Source: Bacteroidales bacterium (GTDB lineage: Bacteria; Bacteroidota; Bacteroidia; Bacteroidales; VadinHA17). Taken from it: a stretch of DNA of 35,922 bases. The notes under the pieces were generated by a model. It was given only the letters and a program-made list of their open reading frames with translations, had not been told where the DNA came from and did no database searches. Where the stretch lies: NCBI GenBank assembly GCA_018056245.1, contig JAGPFZ010000019.1, positions 1-35,922 on the forward strand, in the 5' to 3' direction. Positions 26,748 to 35,785 of this stretch are shown here, in pieces. The first letter of the stretch is position 1. Every line of letters begins with the position of its first letter. The translations under genes and the position numbers were made by a program.

Positions 26748-27716
26748 TTATAAAATATTTTTTAATATTGGATGATAATCACCTATTATGCCTGCAGGTA
26801 CAGCATTGCGTATATCATAAACGATTTCTATTGACTCGCGGCTATCCTCAAGTCCGAATCCGTTTCCATTCAGAATCTCTTTGTACATCAGTGTATGAAG
26901 TTCCGTAAAACCTTCGCTGAATTCAATTTCCTCACCGTCAACAGTTATTGACCTGAAGGTTCGTTTCCCTTTTGCCCGAATTTCCGCAGGGATATCGTTA
27001 ATATCGAGGCTGAGGAACCATCTGATTCTTGCATTTTCAAGCTCGAGGAAACCTGCCGCCTTGTTGTTCAGTGAAAGATGAACTGTACTGTTTCTGACTT
27101 TTCCGAATATCCACCCGAGCATATCGAAGAAATGAACACCTATGTTAGTAGCAACTCCACCAGATTTATACACGTCGCCTTTCCAAGAAAAATAATACCA
27201 GTTACCTCGGCTTGTTATATAAGTAAGGTCAATATCGTACTTTTTATCTTTCGGCCCGTTAAGGATTTTGTTTCTCAGGTCGGTGATTCGTGGATGAAGA
27301 CGTAACTGGAGAATGGTAAAAACTCTTTTGCCGGTTTCTTTCTCTATTTCCTCGAGTGCATCAATATTCCATGGATTAAGTACTACAGGTTTTTCACAGA
27401 TGGCATTTGCTTTATGCCTGAGAGCAAACCGGATATGTGAATCGTGAAGATAGTTTGGAGAGCATATAGTTACATAATCAATAAATGTTCCTGACCGTTT
27501 AAGTTTCTCGAAATGCCGGTCAAAACGTTCGAACTCCACAAAAAAATCACTGTTGGGAAAATAACTGTCGAGAATACCAACGCTATCGAATTTGTCGAGA
27601 CTGGCAAGAAGAATATTGCCTGTGTCTTTTATAGCTTTAAGGTGGCGAACAGCTATATAGCCTGCAACACCAATAAGACCGAAATTTTTCGGGTTATGTT
27701 CAGAACCATTTCCCAT
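26748..27716 (-). CDS. wbpB: UDP-GlcNAcA 3-dehydrogenase (WbpB/WlbA type, Gfo/Idh/MocA family)
   Basis: Oxidises C3 of UDP-N-acetylglucosaminuronic acid to the 3-keto sugar that WbpE then aminates. The 322-residue protein has the NAD-binding start FGLIGVAGYIAVRHLKAI, the family catalytic Lys in CEKPVVLNPW, and GVHFFDMLGWIFG with the conserved His and Asp. HPRITDLRNKI and GNWYYFSWKGD match the WbpB/WlbA subgroup. It is encoded between wbpD and wbpA with very short gaps (30 and 4 bases). Confidence 0.88.
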   Translation of the reverse strand: MGNGSEHNPKNFGLIGVAGYIAVRHLKAIKDTGNILLASLDKFDSVGILDSYFPNSDFFVEFERFDRHFEKLKRSGTFIDYVTICSPNYLHDSHIRFALRHKANAICEKPVVLNPWNIDALEEIEKETGKRVFTILQLRLHPRITDLRNKILNGPKDKKYDIDLTYITSRGNWYYFSWKGDVYKSGGVATNIGVHFFDMLGWIFGKVRNSTVHLSLNNKAAGFLELENARIRWFLSLDINDIPAEIRAKGKRTFRSITVDGEEIEFSEGFTELHTLMYKEILNGNGFGLEDSRESIEIVYDIRNAVPAGIIGDYHPILKNIL

Positions 27717-27746
27717 TTAATTGTAGATTATTATCAGCCCGTAAAG

Positions 27747-28328
27747 CTAATAAATAATTTTAGAAACATTGCCGTTCTCGAGTCTGTACTTTTCACCGCT
27801 CTCTGGACAAACAGCTATACCATCGGCATCGAATGAGAGCCTGTGACCGTATTCGCTCATCCACCCCGTCTGACGGGCAGGATTACCTACAACCAGTGCA
27901 TATGGTTTTACATCTCTGGTCACAACAGCCCCTGCCCCTATAAAAGCATATTGGCCGATATGGTGACCGCATATAATTGTAGCATTTGCACCTATTGTTG
28001 CCCCTTTCTCTACAATAGTGCTCACATATTTATCCCTTCTCACTATTGCGCTCCTTGGATTTACAATATTTGTAAAAACCATCGAAGGTCCCAGGAAAAC
28101 GTCATCCTCGCAGATAACGCCGGTATAAATAGAAACATTATTCTGCACTTTTACATTTCTCCCGAGCTTCACCCCTGGCGAAACAACTACATTTTGCCCG
28201 AGGCTGCACCCCTCGCCTATTTCACAACCTGCCATTATATGGCTGAAATGCCATATTCTGGTTCCTTTGCCTATTATACAGCCATCGTCTATTACGGCTG
28301 TTTCGTGTGCAAAATATTCCTTTTCCAT
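27747..28328 (-). CDS. wbpD: UDP-3-amino sugar N-acetyltransferase (WbpD type)
   Basis: Acetyl-CoA-dependent acetylation of the 3-amino group made by WbpE. From ATG 28328 ([14 protein letters not shown]) it has 193 residues; the frame is open another 35 codons upstream, but that part lies inside wbpE. Hexapeptide repeats forming a left-handed beta-helix run through the protein ([54 protein letters not shown]). The end AYGAVV-like [20 protein letters not shown] is typical. It lies 11 bases after wbpE and 30 before wbpB. Confidence 0.88.
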   Translation of the reverse strand: MEKEYFAHETAVIDDGCIIGKGTRIWHFSHIMAGCEIGEGCSLGQNVVVSPGVKLGRNVKVQNNVSIYTGVICEDDVFLGPSMVFTNIVNPRSAIVRRDKYVSTIVEKGATIGANATIICGHHIGQYAFIGAGAVVTRDVKPYALVVGNPARQTGWMSEYGHRLSFDADGIAVCPESGEKYRLENGNVSKIIY

Positions 28329-28339
28329 AATAATAAATA

Positions 28340-29467
28340 TTAATCGAAGAATTCTAAAACTGACGAAATAATATAATCTGTTTGTTCCCTGTCGAGCTCG
28401 GGACAAATGGGCAGAGAAAGGACTTCGTCGCATAATCGTTCAGTTACCGTAAAATCACCCTTTGAATAACCCAGATATTGATATGCTTTTTGAAGATGAA
28501 TCGGCACAGGGTAATATATCATAGAGGGAATTTTAAGCGACTGGAGGTGTTCTTTAAGCATATCGCGTCTTCCGTTAAGAACTCTGATTGTGTACTGATG
28601 AAAAATATGTGTTGAATATTCAGTCCTTGCCGGGATAACAATGTCACGACATTTTGACAGAGCCTCATCATAAGCATCAGCAACTTTTCTTCTTGCTTCA
28701 TTAAAGCTGTCGAGGTATTTCAGCTTAACGCTCAGAATAGCTGCCTGAATAGTATCAAGTCTCGAGTTAACCCCAATATGTTCGTAATGATACCTTACCT
28801 TCATTCCATGGTTTGCTATGCTTCTTATCATGGCGGCCAGGTTTTCATCATCGGTAAAAAGTGCTCCGCCGTCGCCATAGCATGCAAGGTTTTTGGAAGG
28901 GAAAAATGAAGTTATCCCGATTTTACCGATAGTGCCTGCCTTTTTAATTACTCCGTTCCGGAAAATATATTCTGTACCTGAAGCCTGCGCAGCATCTTCG
29001 ATAACATAAAGATCGTTTTCTTCCGCTATTTTCATTATCTCATCCATTTGTGCGCATTGTCCAAAAAGATGTACAGGAATTATCGCTTTAGTTGCAGTGG
29101 TTATTACTTTGCTTATGCTTTCCTGAGAGATATTGAAAGTGCCTTCATCAACTTCTGCAAACACCGGTTTAAGTCCGAGCAGAGCTGCAGCTTCAACTGT
29201 GGCAATAAAAGTAAAGGAAGGGGTTATTATTTCGTCGCCAGGTTTAAGCCCGAGCGACATCATTGCAATCTGCAAAGCATCAGTGCCATTGCCGCATGTA
29301 ATTACATGATTAACTGAAAGGTATCGTGCAAGTTCCTCTTCAAATTTCTTTATGTCAGGCCCCTTTACAAATATCCCCGACAAAAGAACTGAGTTTATTG
29401 CTTCATCAATCTCAGGTTTCAGACGCAGATACTGCGAACGAAGATCAACCATCTGAATTTCTTTCAT
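28340..29467 (-). CDS. wbpE: UDP-3-keto sugar aminotransferase (WbpE type, DegT/DnrJ/EryC1 family)
   Basis: A PLP-dependent transaminase that puts an amino group on C3 of the sugar from WbpB. ATG 29467 ([13 protein letters not shown]) gives 375 residues, the family's length; the frame stays open to 29524, but that extra stretch reads through the promoter region. PLP-binding residues are visible: Lys192 in [15 protein letters not shown], Asp158 in [10 protein letters not shown], and the [10 protein letters not shown] loop (59-68). The family end SLPICPEL is present. It is the first gene of the operon, with a -7-like element about 43 bases upstream. Confidence 0.9.
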   Translation of the reverse strand: MKEIQMVDLRSQYLRLKPEIDEAINSVLLSGIFVKGPDIKKFEEELARYLSVNHVITCGNGTDALQIAMMSLGLKPGDEIITPSFTFIATVEAAALLGLKPVFAEVDEGTFNISQESISKVITTATKAIIPVHLFGQCAQMDEIMKIAEENDLYVIEDAAQASGTEYIFRNGVIKKAGTIGKIGITSFFPSKNLACYGDGGALFTDDENLAAMIRSIANHGMKVRYHYEHIGVNSRLDTIQAAILSVKLKYLDSFNEARRKVADAYDEALSKCRDIVIPARTEYSTHIFHQYTIRVLNGRRDMLKEHLQSLKIPSMIYYPVPIHLQKAYQYLGYSKGDFTVTERLCDEVLSLPICPELDREQTDYIISSVLEFFD

Positions 29468-29509
29468 TTCCTCATCATTTAAAGAATGTGAATATAGAAT
29501 AATTACATT

Positions 29510-29517
29510 CAAATATA
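29510..29517 (-). promoter_or_regulatory. Bacteroidota-type -7 element of the wbp operon
   Basis: On the minus strand TATATTTG (29517-29510), a TAnnTTTG match 42 bases before the wbpE ATG. No TTG at 19-21 bases upstream. Confidence 0.4.
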
Positions 29518-29682
29518 GAAACAAGTAATATCAATAATCCTATGATTATGTTTTTTCTTAATAAAGAGTGAGAAAGTTAACCATTTAAAATATGGGGGTT
29601 TTTTAGAGAGTTGAAATTAATAAAGAGTACAATTAGGTAGTACCGTTACAGAAAATATTCAGAATTTTTCTATAACTTTAAT

Positions 29683-29796
29683 TCTTTAACAGGAGGCAAA
29701 ACAATAAATACCCGGGTTTGAAAGAAGATTTTCAATACGACAATCCCGAACGTCTCGACAACATCAATTATCTATATAGGTGGTATTATGTTTAAA
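29683..29796 (+). pseudogene. Possible decayed coding fragment, origin unknown
   Basis: One frame reads without stops as KYPGLKEDFQYDNPERLDN then INYLYRWYYV and ends at TAA (29794-29796). The composition (acidic, Tyr/Asn/Asp rich, ending in aromatic residues) looks protein-like, unlike the surrounding AT-rich spacer, and would suit the C-terminal end of an envelope or sugar-transferase protein. There is no start codon and nothing coding-like upstream, so if real it is a remnant. Chance is also possible. Confidence 0.2.
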
Positions 29797-29815
29797 TCTT
29801 TGATATTTAAACATA
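29787..29815. repeat. 11-bp perfect inverted repeat upstream of the HU/SPOR gene
   Basis: TATGTTTAAAT (29787-29797) and ATTTAAACATA (29805-29815) are exact reverse complements around a 7-base loop. It has no T-tract after it, so an operator or cruciform is more likely than a terminator. It sits 111 bases before the -7 element of the next gene. Confidence 0.5.
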
Positions 29816-29925
29816 GCCAAATATTTCACCTGAAACATCTGGCAAAAACCGGCATTTTTGTTTGCCTAATATTCAACAAATAAAATAATATACAAACATC
29901 AAAGCAATTATCATTAAAAATTTCT

Positions 29926-29933
29926 TAATTTTG
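29926..29933 (+). promoter_or_regulatory. Bacteroidota-type -7 element before the HU/SPOR gene
   Basis: TAATTTTG fits TAnnTTTG and ends 23 bases before ATG 29957. No TTG at the matching distance. Confidence 0.45.
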
Positions 29934-29956
29934 TATTAATTACATTATTGACAGGG

Positions 29957-30940
29957 ATGGATGTACCAGCCGTTATAAAGGAATTGCTTTTCAGCCACGA
30001 TTGTGTAATACTGCCGGGATTTGGAGGCTTTATCGGCAATTACTCTCCTGCCCGCATTGATAAGTCAAACAATACACTCCATCCACCTGTTAAACTTATA
30101 TCGTTCAACCGCAACCTCAACCATAACGACGGACTTCTCATAGACAGGATTTCAGCACTGGAAGGAACGGATTATAATCATGCCAGATATATCGTCGAGG
30201 ATTTTGTAGCCGGAATTAAGAAGCAACTATCCAGAGGAGAAAAAGTTCTCTTCGACGGTATCGGTACTTTTGTCAATAACAGCGAGGGTAACATGCAGTT
30301 TGAACCCTATAAGGATGTCAATTTTGACCTTAATTCTTACGGACTTACTTCATTTCAGTTTCCTCTCCTCGAAGATTTTGATGTCAGAAGAAGAGTATTC
30401 AAAGAATTACATAAAGAGACTTCTGGAAATTCTAACTTTCAGAAATATCTCTGGCGTGCCGCCATTATTATACCGCTTGCCGGAACGCTGGTAGCATTAC
30501 CGCTTTTTACCGATATTTTCAAAACCAGTGTGCAGATAACCAGCCTTAATCCGCTTGTCAAGCCTGTCACCGACAGCTCGGGGGGAAATATACTTTCAGA
30601 AAAAAGCAATACCCCTGCATCTGTTGTTACTGCGAAAGAAAATCCTTCCGACACCATTTCATTACAACCCGCTCGTGAACCGGTAACGACTTCGCAAAGC
30701 GTTCAGGCAACGGTTCCGGAAGAATACGGAATAATAGCGGGCAGCTTCAAATCAGAATCAAATGCCCTTATGCTTATAAGAAAACTCTCAGCAGAAGGTT
30801 ATATCCCTGAAATGATTAAAGCTCCAAACGGCTTTTTCAGAGTAAGCGCAGTAAAATACAGTACTCTTTCAGAGGCTCTTTCAAAAAAGGACGATCTTTC
30901 GGTAGAATACCCGGGTGCCTGGGTTTATAAGATTAAATAA
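29957..30940 (+). CDS. HU-like (CCDC81-type) domain membrane protein with C-terminal SPOR domain
   Basis: A 327-residue protein from ATG 29957 (a TTG three codons earlier is less likely). The first 120 residues match the paired prokaryotic CCDC81-type HU domains, with LFSHDCVILPGFGGFIGNY and FDGIGTFV as the usual blocks. Next comes a single transmembrane helix (about 168-186, RAAIIIPLAGTLVALPLF), a Ser/Thr/Pro-rich periplasmic linker (about 190-250), and a SPOR domain (about 255-327, starting EEYGIIAGSFKSESNA), which binds denuded peptidoglycan. So a DNA-binding-type fold faces the cytoplasm and a cell-wall-binding domain the periplasm. A role tying chromosome or cytoplasmic partner to the division site has been suggested for this architecture; here it is inference. 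Confidence 0.85.
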   Translation: MDVPAVIKELLFSHDCVILPGFGGFIGNYSPARIDKSNNTLHPPVKLISFNRNLNHNDGLLIDRISALEGTDYNHARYIVEDFVAGIKKQLSRGEKVLFDGIGTFVNNSEGNMQFEPYKDVNFDLNSYGLTSFQFPLLEDFDVRRRVFKELHKETSGNSNFQKYLWRAAIIIPLAGTLVALPLFTDIFKTSVQITSLNPLVKPVTDSSGGNILSEKSNTPASVVTAKENPSDTISLQPAREPVTTSQSVQATVPEEYGIIAGSFKSESNALMLIRKLSAEGYIPEMIKAPNGFFRVSAVKYSTLSEALSKKDDLSVEYPGAWVYKIK

Positions 30941-30954
30941 AAATAAAAAATTAC

Positions 30955-32988
30955 TTATTTTACCGGACTGCCGTTACCACTCTTCTCAACAGGCGAAATA
31001 AGTATCAGCTTCCCATCGCTTTCCTCAACCATTAAAATCATCCCTTTCGACTCGATACCTTTTATTACCCGGGGTTCAAGATTAGCAACTATGATAATTT
31101 GCTTCCCTATTAGATCTTCAGGTTTGTAATATTCTGCAATTCCCGATACGATTGTTCTGATGTCGGTGCCACAGTCAATTTTCAGTTTGAGAAGTTTTGT
31201 TGTTTTCGGCACTTTTTCGGCCTCAAGCACCGTGGCAGTCCGCAAGTCAATTTTCGAAAACTCCTCATAAGAAACAGGCTCTTTAATCTTTAAGAATTTC
31301 CCCTGTTCCTGTGCATTTTCTTTTTTTGAACGCATCAGTTTTTCGATCTGCCGGTTTATTATCTCATCTTCGATTTTCCCGAACAGAAGACCTCCCCTGT
31401 TAACCTTGTGACCTGCAGGAAACAACGAGATATTTCCCGAATCATTCCATGAAACCTTCTCAAAGTTCAGCCATTCCCTGAGTTTCTTCATCGAAAATGG
31501 CAGGAAAGGTTCAAGAATGATACTCAGGTTACCTGTTATCTGCAGCGAGATGTTCAATATTGTCTTTACTCTTCCAATATCCGATTCAATCAGCTTCCAT
31601 GGCTCGGTGTCGGCAAGGTATTTATTCCCGAGCCTTGCAAGATTCATAGCTTCTTTAAGTGCCTCCCTGAACCTGAAATTCTCTATCCCTATACCTGTTG
31701 CTTTACATAATCTTTTAATCTCCTTCAGAACCTTTTCGTCATATTCATTCAGATTACCCCGCTCCGGCACCATGCCAGAAAAATGTTTATCGGTAAGAAC
31801 CAGAGTACGGTTGACAAAATTGCCAAGTATTGCCACCAGTTCGTTGTTATTGCGGGCCTGAAAATCTTTCCATGTAAAATCATTATCCTTCGTTTCAGGT
31901 GCATTTGCACATAGAGTATAACGCAGAACATCCTGCTTTCCCGGAAATTCTTCGAGATATTCATGGAGCCATACAGCCCAGTTACGTGATGTAGATATTT
32001 TGTCGTTTTCGAGATTTAGAAACTCGTTAGCTGGCACATTATCGGGCAAAATGAATGAATCTTCGGCCTTGAGCATTACAGGGAAGATGATACAGTGGAA
32101 AACTATATTGTCTTTTCCTATGAAATGTACAAGTCGGGTTTCAGGATCTTTCCAGTATTTTTCCCATTCAGGTGTAAGTTCCTTAGTAGCCGATATATAG
32201 CCTATAGGTGCATCGAACCATACGTAAAGCACCTTGCCTTCAGCACCTTTCAGAGGAACAGGAATACCCCAGTCGAGGTCGCGGCTAACGGCTCTGGGCT
32301 GAAGGCCCTGGTCGAGCCATGATTTGCACTGACCATAGACATTTGGCTTCCATTCTTTATGCTCCTCAAGAATCCACTTCCTCAGCCATGGTTCATATTT
32401 ATCTAGAGGCAGGTACCAGTGACGCGTTTCTTTAAGCACAGGCTCACTGCCGCTTATAGTGGAACGCGAATTGATAAGATCTGACGGGCTGAGACAAGTG
32501 CCGCATTTTTCGCACTGATCGCCATAAGCATTTTCATAATGACAATTAGGGCATGTCCCCACAATATAACGGTCGGCAAGAAAACAGCCTGCTTCATTGT
32601 CATAATATTGAAGCGAGGTTTTCTCGATGAACACGCCTTTATTATAAAGATTCAGAAAAAATTCCGAAGCTGTTTCATAATGAATTTTATTTGAGGTGCG
32701 CGAGTAAATGTCAAAAGCTATTCCGAATTCTTCAAATGCCTTTTTATTTAGTTCATGATACTTATCAACTACCTGCTTGGGAGTTATACCCTCTTTCCGT
32801 GCTTTAAGTGTAATAGGTACACCATGCTCGTCCGAACCGCAGACAGAAATCACATCCTCCCCTTTTAGCCTGAGATACCTTGTATAGATATCCGAAGGAA
32901 CATATACTCCGGCCAGGTGACCTATATGAATAGGACCATTGGCGTAAGGCAGTGCAGAAGTAACCAGATATCTTTTGAATTTCTTCAT
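30955..32988 (-). CDS. metG: Methionyl-tRNA synthetase
   Basis: Charges tRNA-Met. The 677-residue protein has the HIGH motif in [14 protein letters not shown] (His21-His24), and a zinc knuckle [18 protein letters not shown] (about 145-162). The second ATP signature appears as KISTS near residue 335, the accepted KMSKS variant in this class. The anticodon-binding helical domain follows. The C-terminal 110 residues form the EMAP/Trbp111 tRNA-binding domain ([20 protein letters not shown]). It converges on the SPOR gene, whose stop is 14 bases away. Confidence 0.97.
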   Translation of the reverse strand: MKKFKRYLVTSALPYANGPIHIGHLAGVYVPSDIYTRYLRLKGEDVISVCGSDEHGVPITLKARKEGITPKQVVDKYHELNKKAFEEFGIAFDIYSRTSNKIHYETASEFFLNLYNKGVFIEKTSLQYYDNEAGCFLADRYIVGTCPNCHYENAYGDQCEKCGTCLSPSDLINSRSTISGSEPVLKETRHWYLPLDKYEPWLRKWILEEHKEWKPNVYGQCKSWLDQGLQPRAVSRDLDWGIPVPLKGAEGKVLYVWFDAPIGYISATKELTPEWEKYWKDPETRLVHFIGKDNIVFHCIIFPVMLKAEDSFILPDNVPANEFLNLENDKISTSRNWAVWLHEYLEEFPGKQDVLRYTLCANAPETKDNDFTWKDFQARNNNELVAILGNFVNRTLVLTDKHFSGMVPERGNLNEYDEKVLKEIKRLCKATGIGIENFRFREALKEAMNLARLGNKYLADTEPWKLIESDIGRVKTILNISLQITGNLSIILEPFLPFSMKKLREWLNFEKVSWNDSGNISLFPAGHKVNRGGLLFGKIEDEIINRQIEKLMRSKKENAQEQGKFLKIKEPVSYEEFSKIDLRTATVLEAEKVPKTTKLLKLKIDCGTDIRTIVSGIAEYYKPEDLIGKQIIIVANLEPRVIKGIESKGMILMVEESDGKLILISPVEKSGNGSPVK

Positions 32989-33018
32989 TGTATATTATTT
33001 CAGGATATATAAATTTTG

Positions 33019-33026
33019 CAAATATA
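33019..33026 (-). promoter_or_regulatory. metG: Bacteroidota-type -7 element of metG
   Basis: On the minus strand TATATTTG (33026-33019), 30 bases before the metG ATG; no TTG at the standard spacing. Confidence 0.4.
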
Positions 33027-33145
33027 ACACTTTTCGCAAGGTGTGAACCGGCGATATTTTTAAACTTCAGGCACCTTTTAATGCAAATTCATTTAAAAGT
33101 TGCACAGCAGTCCGGAACAGCTTATTTTTACATATAAATTGTTTT

Positions 33146-34063
33146 ATGTCACGAAAGAAGATTATACCTCCTGTCCTTCGGCCTGGCGATGAAGTAATGT
33201 TAGTTTCGCCTTCTTTTGCCATTGATGCCAAGAAGATAGAAAATGCTGTAAAGTTTCTTACAGGCTGGGGGCTAAAGGTCAGAGTTGGGCGCAATGTACT
33301 AAAACAAAACGGCCCATTTGCAGGAACGGATGAAGAACGCCTTGCCGACCTCCATGAATCAGTTGATGATAAGAAGATAAAAGCTGTATTCTGCTCAAGA
33401 GGAGGTTACGGAATTCTAAAGATAATCAACAGAATTGATTTTTCACCACTTAAACGAACTCCTAAATGGTTTATAGGATATAGCGACATTACCGTTCTTC
33501 ATTTATGGCTAAACAATATATTTAATATTGCTTCGCTTCATGCCGAAATGCCTCTGCATTACGGTGATTCATCTAAGAGCTTACAATCATTCTCCACTCT
33601 CAGGCAGGCACTATTTGACCATAATCTTTCATGGTCATGGGAAGGAAGGAGTATCAAAGGTTCTTATGCTGAAGGAGAGCTTACGGGTGGCAATCTGTCG
33701 CTCATTTACAGCCTTATGGGAACAAGGGCCGAGCCGGACACCAGGGGAAAAATACTTTTTATCGAAGACACTGGAGAGCAATATTACCATATTGACCGCA
33801 TGCTCACCTCTCTGAAACTAGCCGGAAAACTCAAAAGCCTTGCTGCAATGCTAGTAGGAGGTTTGTGTGACATAGTGGATAGTAAAATACCCTGGGGCAA
33901 AACGGTCTGGGAAACAGTTTCAGATATAGTGAAGGAGTATAAATATCCGGTTTTTTTCAACTGCCCTGCAGGTCATATAGACGATAACAGAGCACTGCTT
34001 ATCGGAGGGCGTGCTGTTATCACTAATGAAGGAAATGAGATAAGTATCAGATTCGGCTTCTGA
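33146..34063 (+). CDS. ldcA: LD-carboxypeptidase (peptidase S66, LdcA/MccF family)
   Basis: A serine peptidase of family S66 that releases the terminal D-alanine from tetrapeptide muropeptides during cell-wall recycling. The 305-residue protein starts with LRPGDEVMLVSPS and shows the triad: Ser113 in GYSDIT, Glu207 in FIEDTGE, and His277 in PAGHIDDNRALLIGG. No signal peptide is present, which agrees with a cytoplasmic recycling enzyme. The MccF branch (microcin C self-immunity) has the same triad, so that alternative is open, though no microcin genes are near. It converges without a gap on the alanine-dehydrogenase-like gene (stops at 34063 and 34064). Confidence 0.9.
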   Translation: MSRKKIIPPVLRPGDEVMLVSPSFAIDAKKIENAVKFLTGWGLKVRVGRNVLKQNGPFAGTDEERLADLHESVDDKKIKAVFCSRGGYGILKIINRIDFSPLKRTPKWFIGYSDITVLHLWLNNIFNIASLHAEMPLHYGDSSKSLQSFSTLRQALFDHNLSWSWEGRSIKGSYAEGELTGGNLSLIYSLMGTRAEPDTRGKILFIEDTGEQYYHIDRMLTSLKLAGKLKSLAAMLVGGLCDIVDSKIPWGKTVWETVSDIVKEYKYPVFFNCPAGHIDDNRALLIGGRAVITNEGNEISIRFGF

Positions 34064-35284
34064 TTAAAATGCGGTCAGGAGAAGATCGAGATTTTTTGAA
34101 AGTATCCCGAATTTCTGTCCGAGGGTTTCGTTTGTGAGAATGCCGTTATAGAGATATGCTCCGTTACGTAGCCCGGCATCACTCTTCAAAAGCTGGGTTG
34201 TACTGCCTGCATCTGCAATATTTTGTAGCAGCGGTGCAAAAATATTAGAAAGGGCTATTGTGGCTGTGCGTGCCATCCTGGATGGAAGGTTCCATGCCGA
34301 GAAATGTATTACACCGTGTTTTTCATATACAGGATCCTTCAGCGGACGGCATTCGGTAGTTTCGATGCAACCTCCCCTATCAATGCTGAGGTCAATAATC
34401 ACCGAACGTTTTTTCATCAGTTTAATCATTTCCTCAGAGATATAATACCATGGTTTCAAATCTTCGAGCTCCATAGCACCGATAAGTACATCGGCCGAGC
34501 GAAGTGCTTTGGCAAGTACCTGTGGATGAAAAGTTGAAGTTTTAAGACGCTGACCGAGCATGTTCTGAAATCTCCTCAGACGATGCAGAGAATCATCGAA
34601 AATCATCACTTCTGAACCCAGACCGATAGCTGCTCTTGCAGCATATTCGCCGGCAGTATTTGCACCTACAATAACTACCTGTGTAGGAGTGACGCCTGTT
34701 ATTCCGCCAAGCATCACTCCCTTACCTCCGTGATGGTTACTGAGATATTCCGAGGCAATCAGTATGGAAGTTATTCCACAAATTTCACTCATTGATTCCA
34801 CAACAGGACAAACTCCGTTTGAATCCCTGATTTTTTCAAACGCTATTGCAGTTACCTTTTTTCTGATCAGTTTGCTGAGAGTTTCTTCTGTAAGTTTCAG
34901 TATATTGAGGTACGACAAAATAGTCTGATTTCCTTTGAGATAATCGGTTTCAAATTCGGCAAACGGAGCAACTTTAATAACTACATCCGAGCTGTAAACT
35001 CTGGCAGGCGAGTCGGTAATTACTGCACCGAATTCACTGAAGTCGTTGTCGGAATAATTTGCCCCAAGCCCTGCACCCTTCTGAATAACCACTTCATTAC
35101 CGTTTTCAACAAGCAATCCTACAGCTTCAGGAGTCAGTGACACTCTTTTTTCGTCGTCACTTTTGTCGCAAGGAATACCTATTGAAATACGCCTGTGCCT
35201 GAACATAGTTTCAACCTGTTTCTCCTGCGGCATAAATGACGCTTTGTCCATTTGTCTCTGGTTGGTGTTGTTTTGTTCTTCCAT
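34064..35284 (-). CDS. ald: Alanine dehydrogenase-like protein (AlaDH/PNT family)
   Basis: A 406-residue NAD-dependent dehydrogenase-fold protein from ATG 35284; the frame is open to 35338 but that stretch looks non-coding. It has ISIGIPCDKSDDEKRVSLTP at the N-terminus, the substrate-site Lys in VVIKVAPF, the Rossmann motif VVIVGANTAGEYAARAA, and IDLSIDRGGCIETTE with the catalytic Asp. The region that reads YLHLA in classical alanine dehydrogenases reads SYLNILK, so the catalytic His appears replaced by Asn. An N-terminal extension of about 30 residues is also unusual. Activity on alanine is therefore not assured; pyruvate/amino-acid redox in general is the safe call. It follows tsaE by 69 bases. 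Confidence 0.75.
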   Translation of the reverse strand: MEEQNNTNQRQMDKASFMPQEKQVETMFRHRRISIGIPCDKSDDEKRVSLTPEAVGLLVENGNEVVIQKGAGLGANYSDNDFSEFGAVITDSPARVYSSDVVIKVAPFAEFETDYLKGNQTILSYLNILKLTEETLSKLIRKKVTAIAFEKIRDSNGVCPVVESMSEICGITSILIASEYLSNHHGGKGVMLGGITGVTPTQVVIVGANTAGEYAARAAIGLGSEVMIFDDSLHRLRRFQNMLGQRLKTSTFHPQVLAKALRSADVLIGAMELEDLKPWYYISEEMIKLMKKRSVIIDLSIDRGGCIETTECRPLKDPVYEKHGVIHFSAWNLPSRMARTATIALSNIFAPLLQNIADAGSTTQLLKSDAGLRNGAYLYNGILTNETLGQKFGILSKNLDLLLTAF

Positions 35285-35353
35285 AGCCTGAGATGTTGAT
35301 AATTCAAACTTACACAAAAAAGTCAAACAAAAAGTCACCAGTATAAAATACTG

Positions 35354-35785
35354 TTAATCAAATTCGAGAATGCGCCGCCCTTCGTCATCTACCGTAATTT
35401 TTATTTTCACAGTGTCGTCCGGTAGAATATCTTCAATTAGCTCTGGCCATTCTATAAAGCAATAATTATTGCTGAAAATATATTCTTCAATTCCAAAATC
35501 AAAAGCCTCATTAATACTCTTTATCCTGTAAAGATCAATATGAAAAAGAGACTCATTGGATAATGTTTTATATTCATTAACAATTGTAAATGAAGGACTT
35601 GTTACAATATCCCTTGCACTCAGATAATTACAAATAGCTTTAATGATAGTTGTTTTTCCTGCACCCAGGGGGCCGCTGAATGCAAACAATTTTTTACCGC
35701 CTGCCAGAGCAAGTATATCTTTAGCTACCTGTGGCAGATGGTCCTCTTTTTCGATGATTATTTTTAAACTTCCCTCATGTGTCAT
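35354..35785 (-). CDS. tsaE: tRNA threonylcarbamoyladenosine biosynthesis ATPase TsaE
   Basis: The ATPase of the TsaBDE complex that forms t6A37 in ANN-decoding tRNAs. The 143-residue protein has Walker A GPLGAGKT (residues 38-45), TSPSFTIVNEY, the family HxDxYR motif in FHIDLYRI, and IEWPELIEDILP. It starts in an ATGA overlap with the stop of the PorX-like gene, so it is coupled to that gene. Confidence 0.95.
   Translation of the reverse strand: MTHEGSLKIIIEKEDHLPQVAKDILALAGGKKLFAFSGPLGAGKTTIIKAICNYLSARDIVTSPSFTIVNEYKTLSNESLFHIDLYRIKSINEAFDFGIEEYIFSNNYCFIEWPELIEDILPDDTVKIKITVDDEGRRILEFD

Larger units (their letters stand above)
29468..29956. other. Intergenic stretch between wbpE and the HU/SPOR gene, no intact gene
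   Basis: About 490 AT-rich bases. It holds the divergent promoter elements at its two ends, an inverted repeat at 29787-29815, and a short open frame at 29683-29796 that may be a decayed coding fragment. A consensus-like AGGAGG at 29691-29696 is not followed by a usable start. No tRNA or recognisable riboswitch was seen. Confidence 0.6.

Noticed and set aside
27843-28343. 166-codon plus-strand frame opposite wbpD
   Set aside because: Rich in Cys, Tyr and His with no domain pattern, and fully antisense to the clear hexapeptide acyltransferase; non-coding shadow.
29691-29696. AGGAGG as a ribosome binding site for a small gene
   Set aside because: No start codon at a useful distance opens a frame of more than a few tens of codons, and strong Shine-Dalgarno sites are not the norm in this phylum.
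29841-29866. GGCAAAAACC...TTTTTGTTTGCC as an intrinsic terminator
   Set aside because: The arms pair only with a bulge, there is no T-tract after the stem in either direction, and no gene ends nearby.
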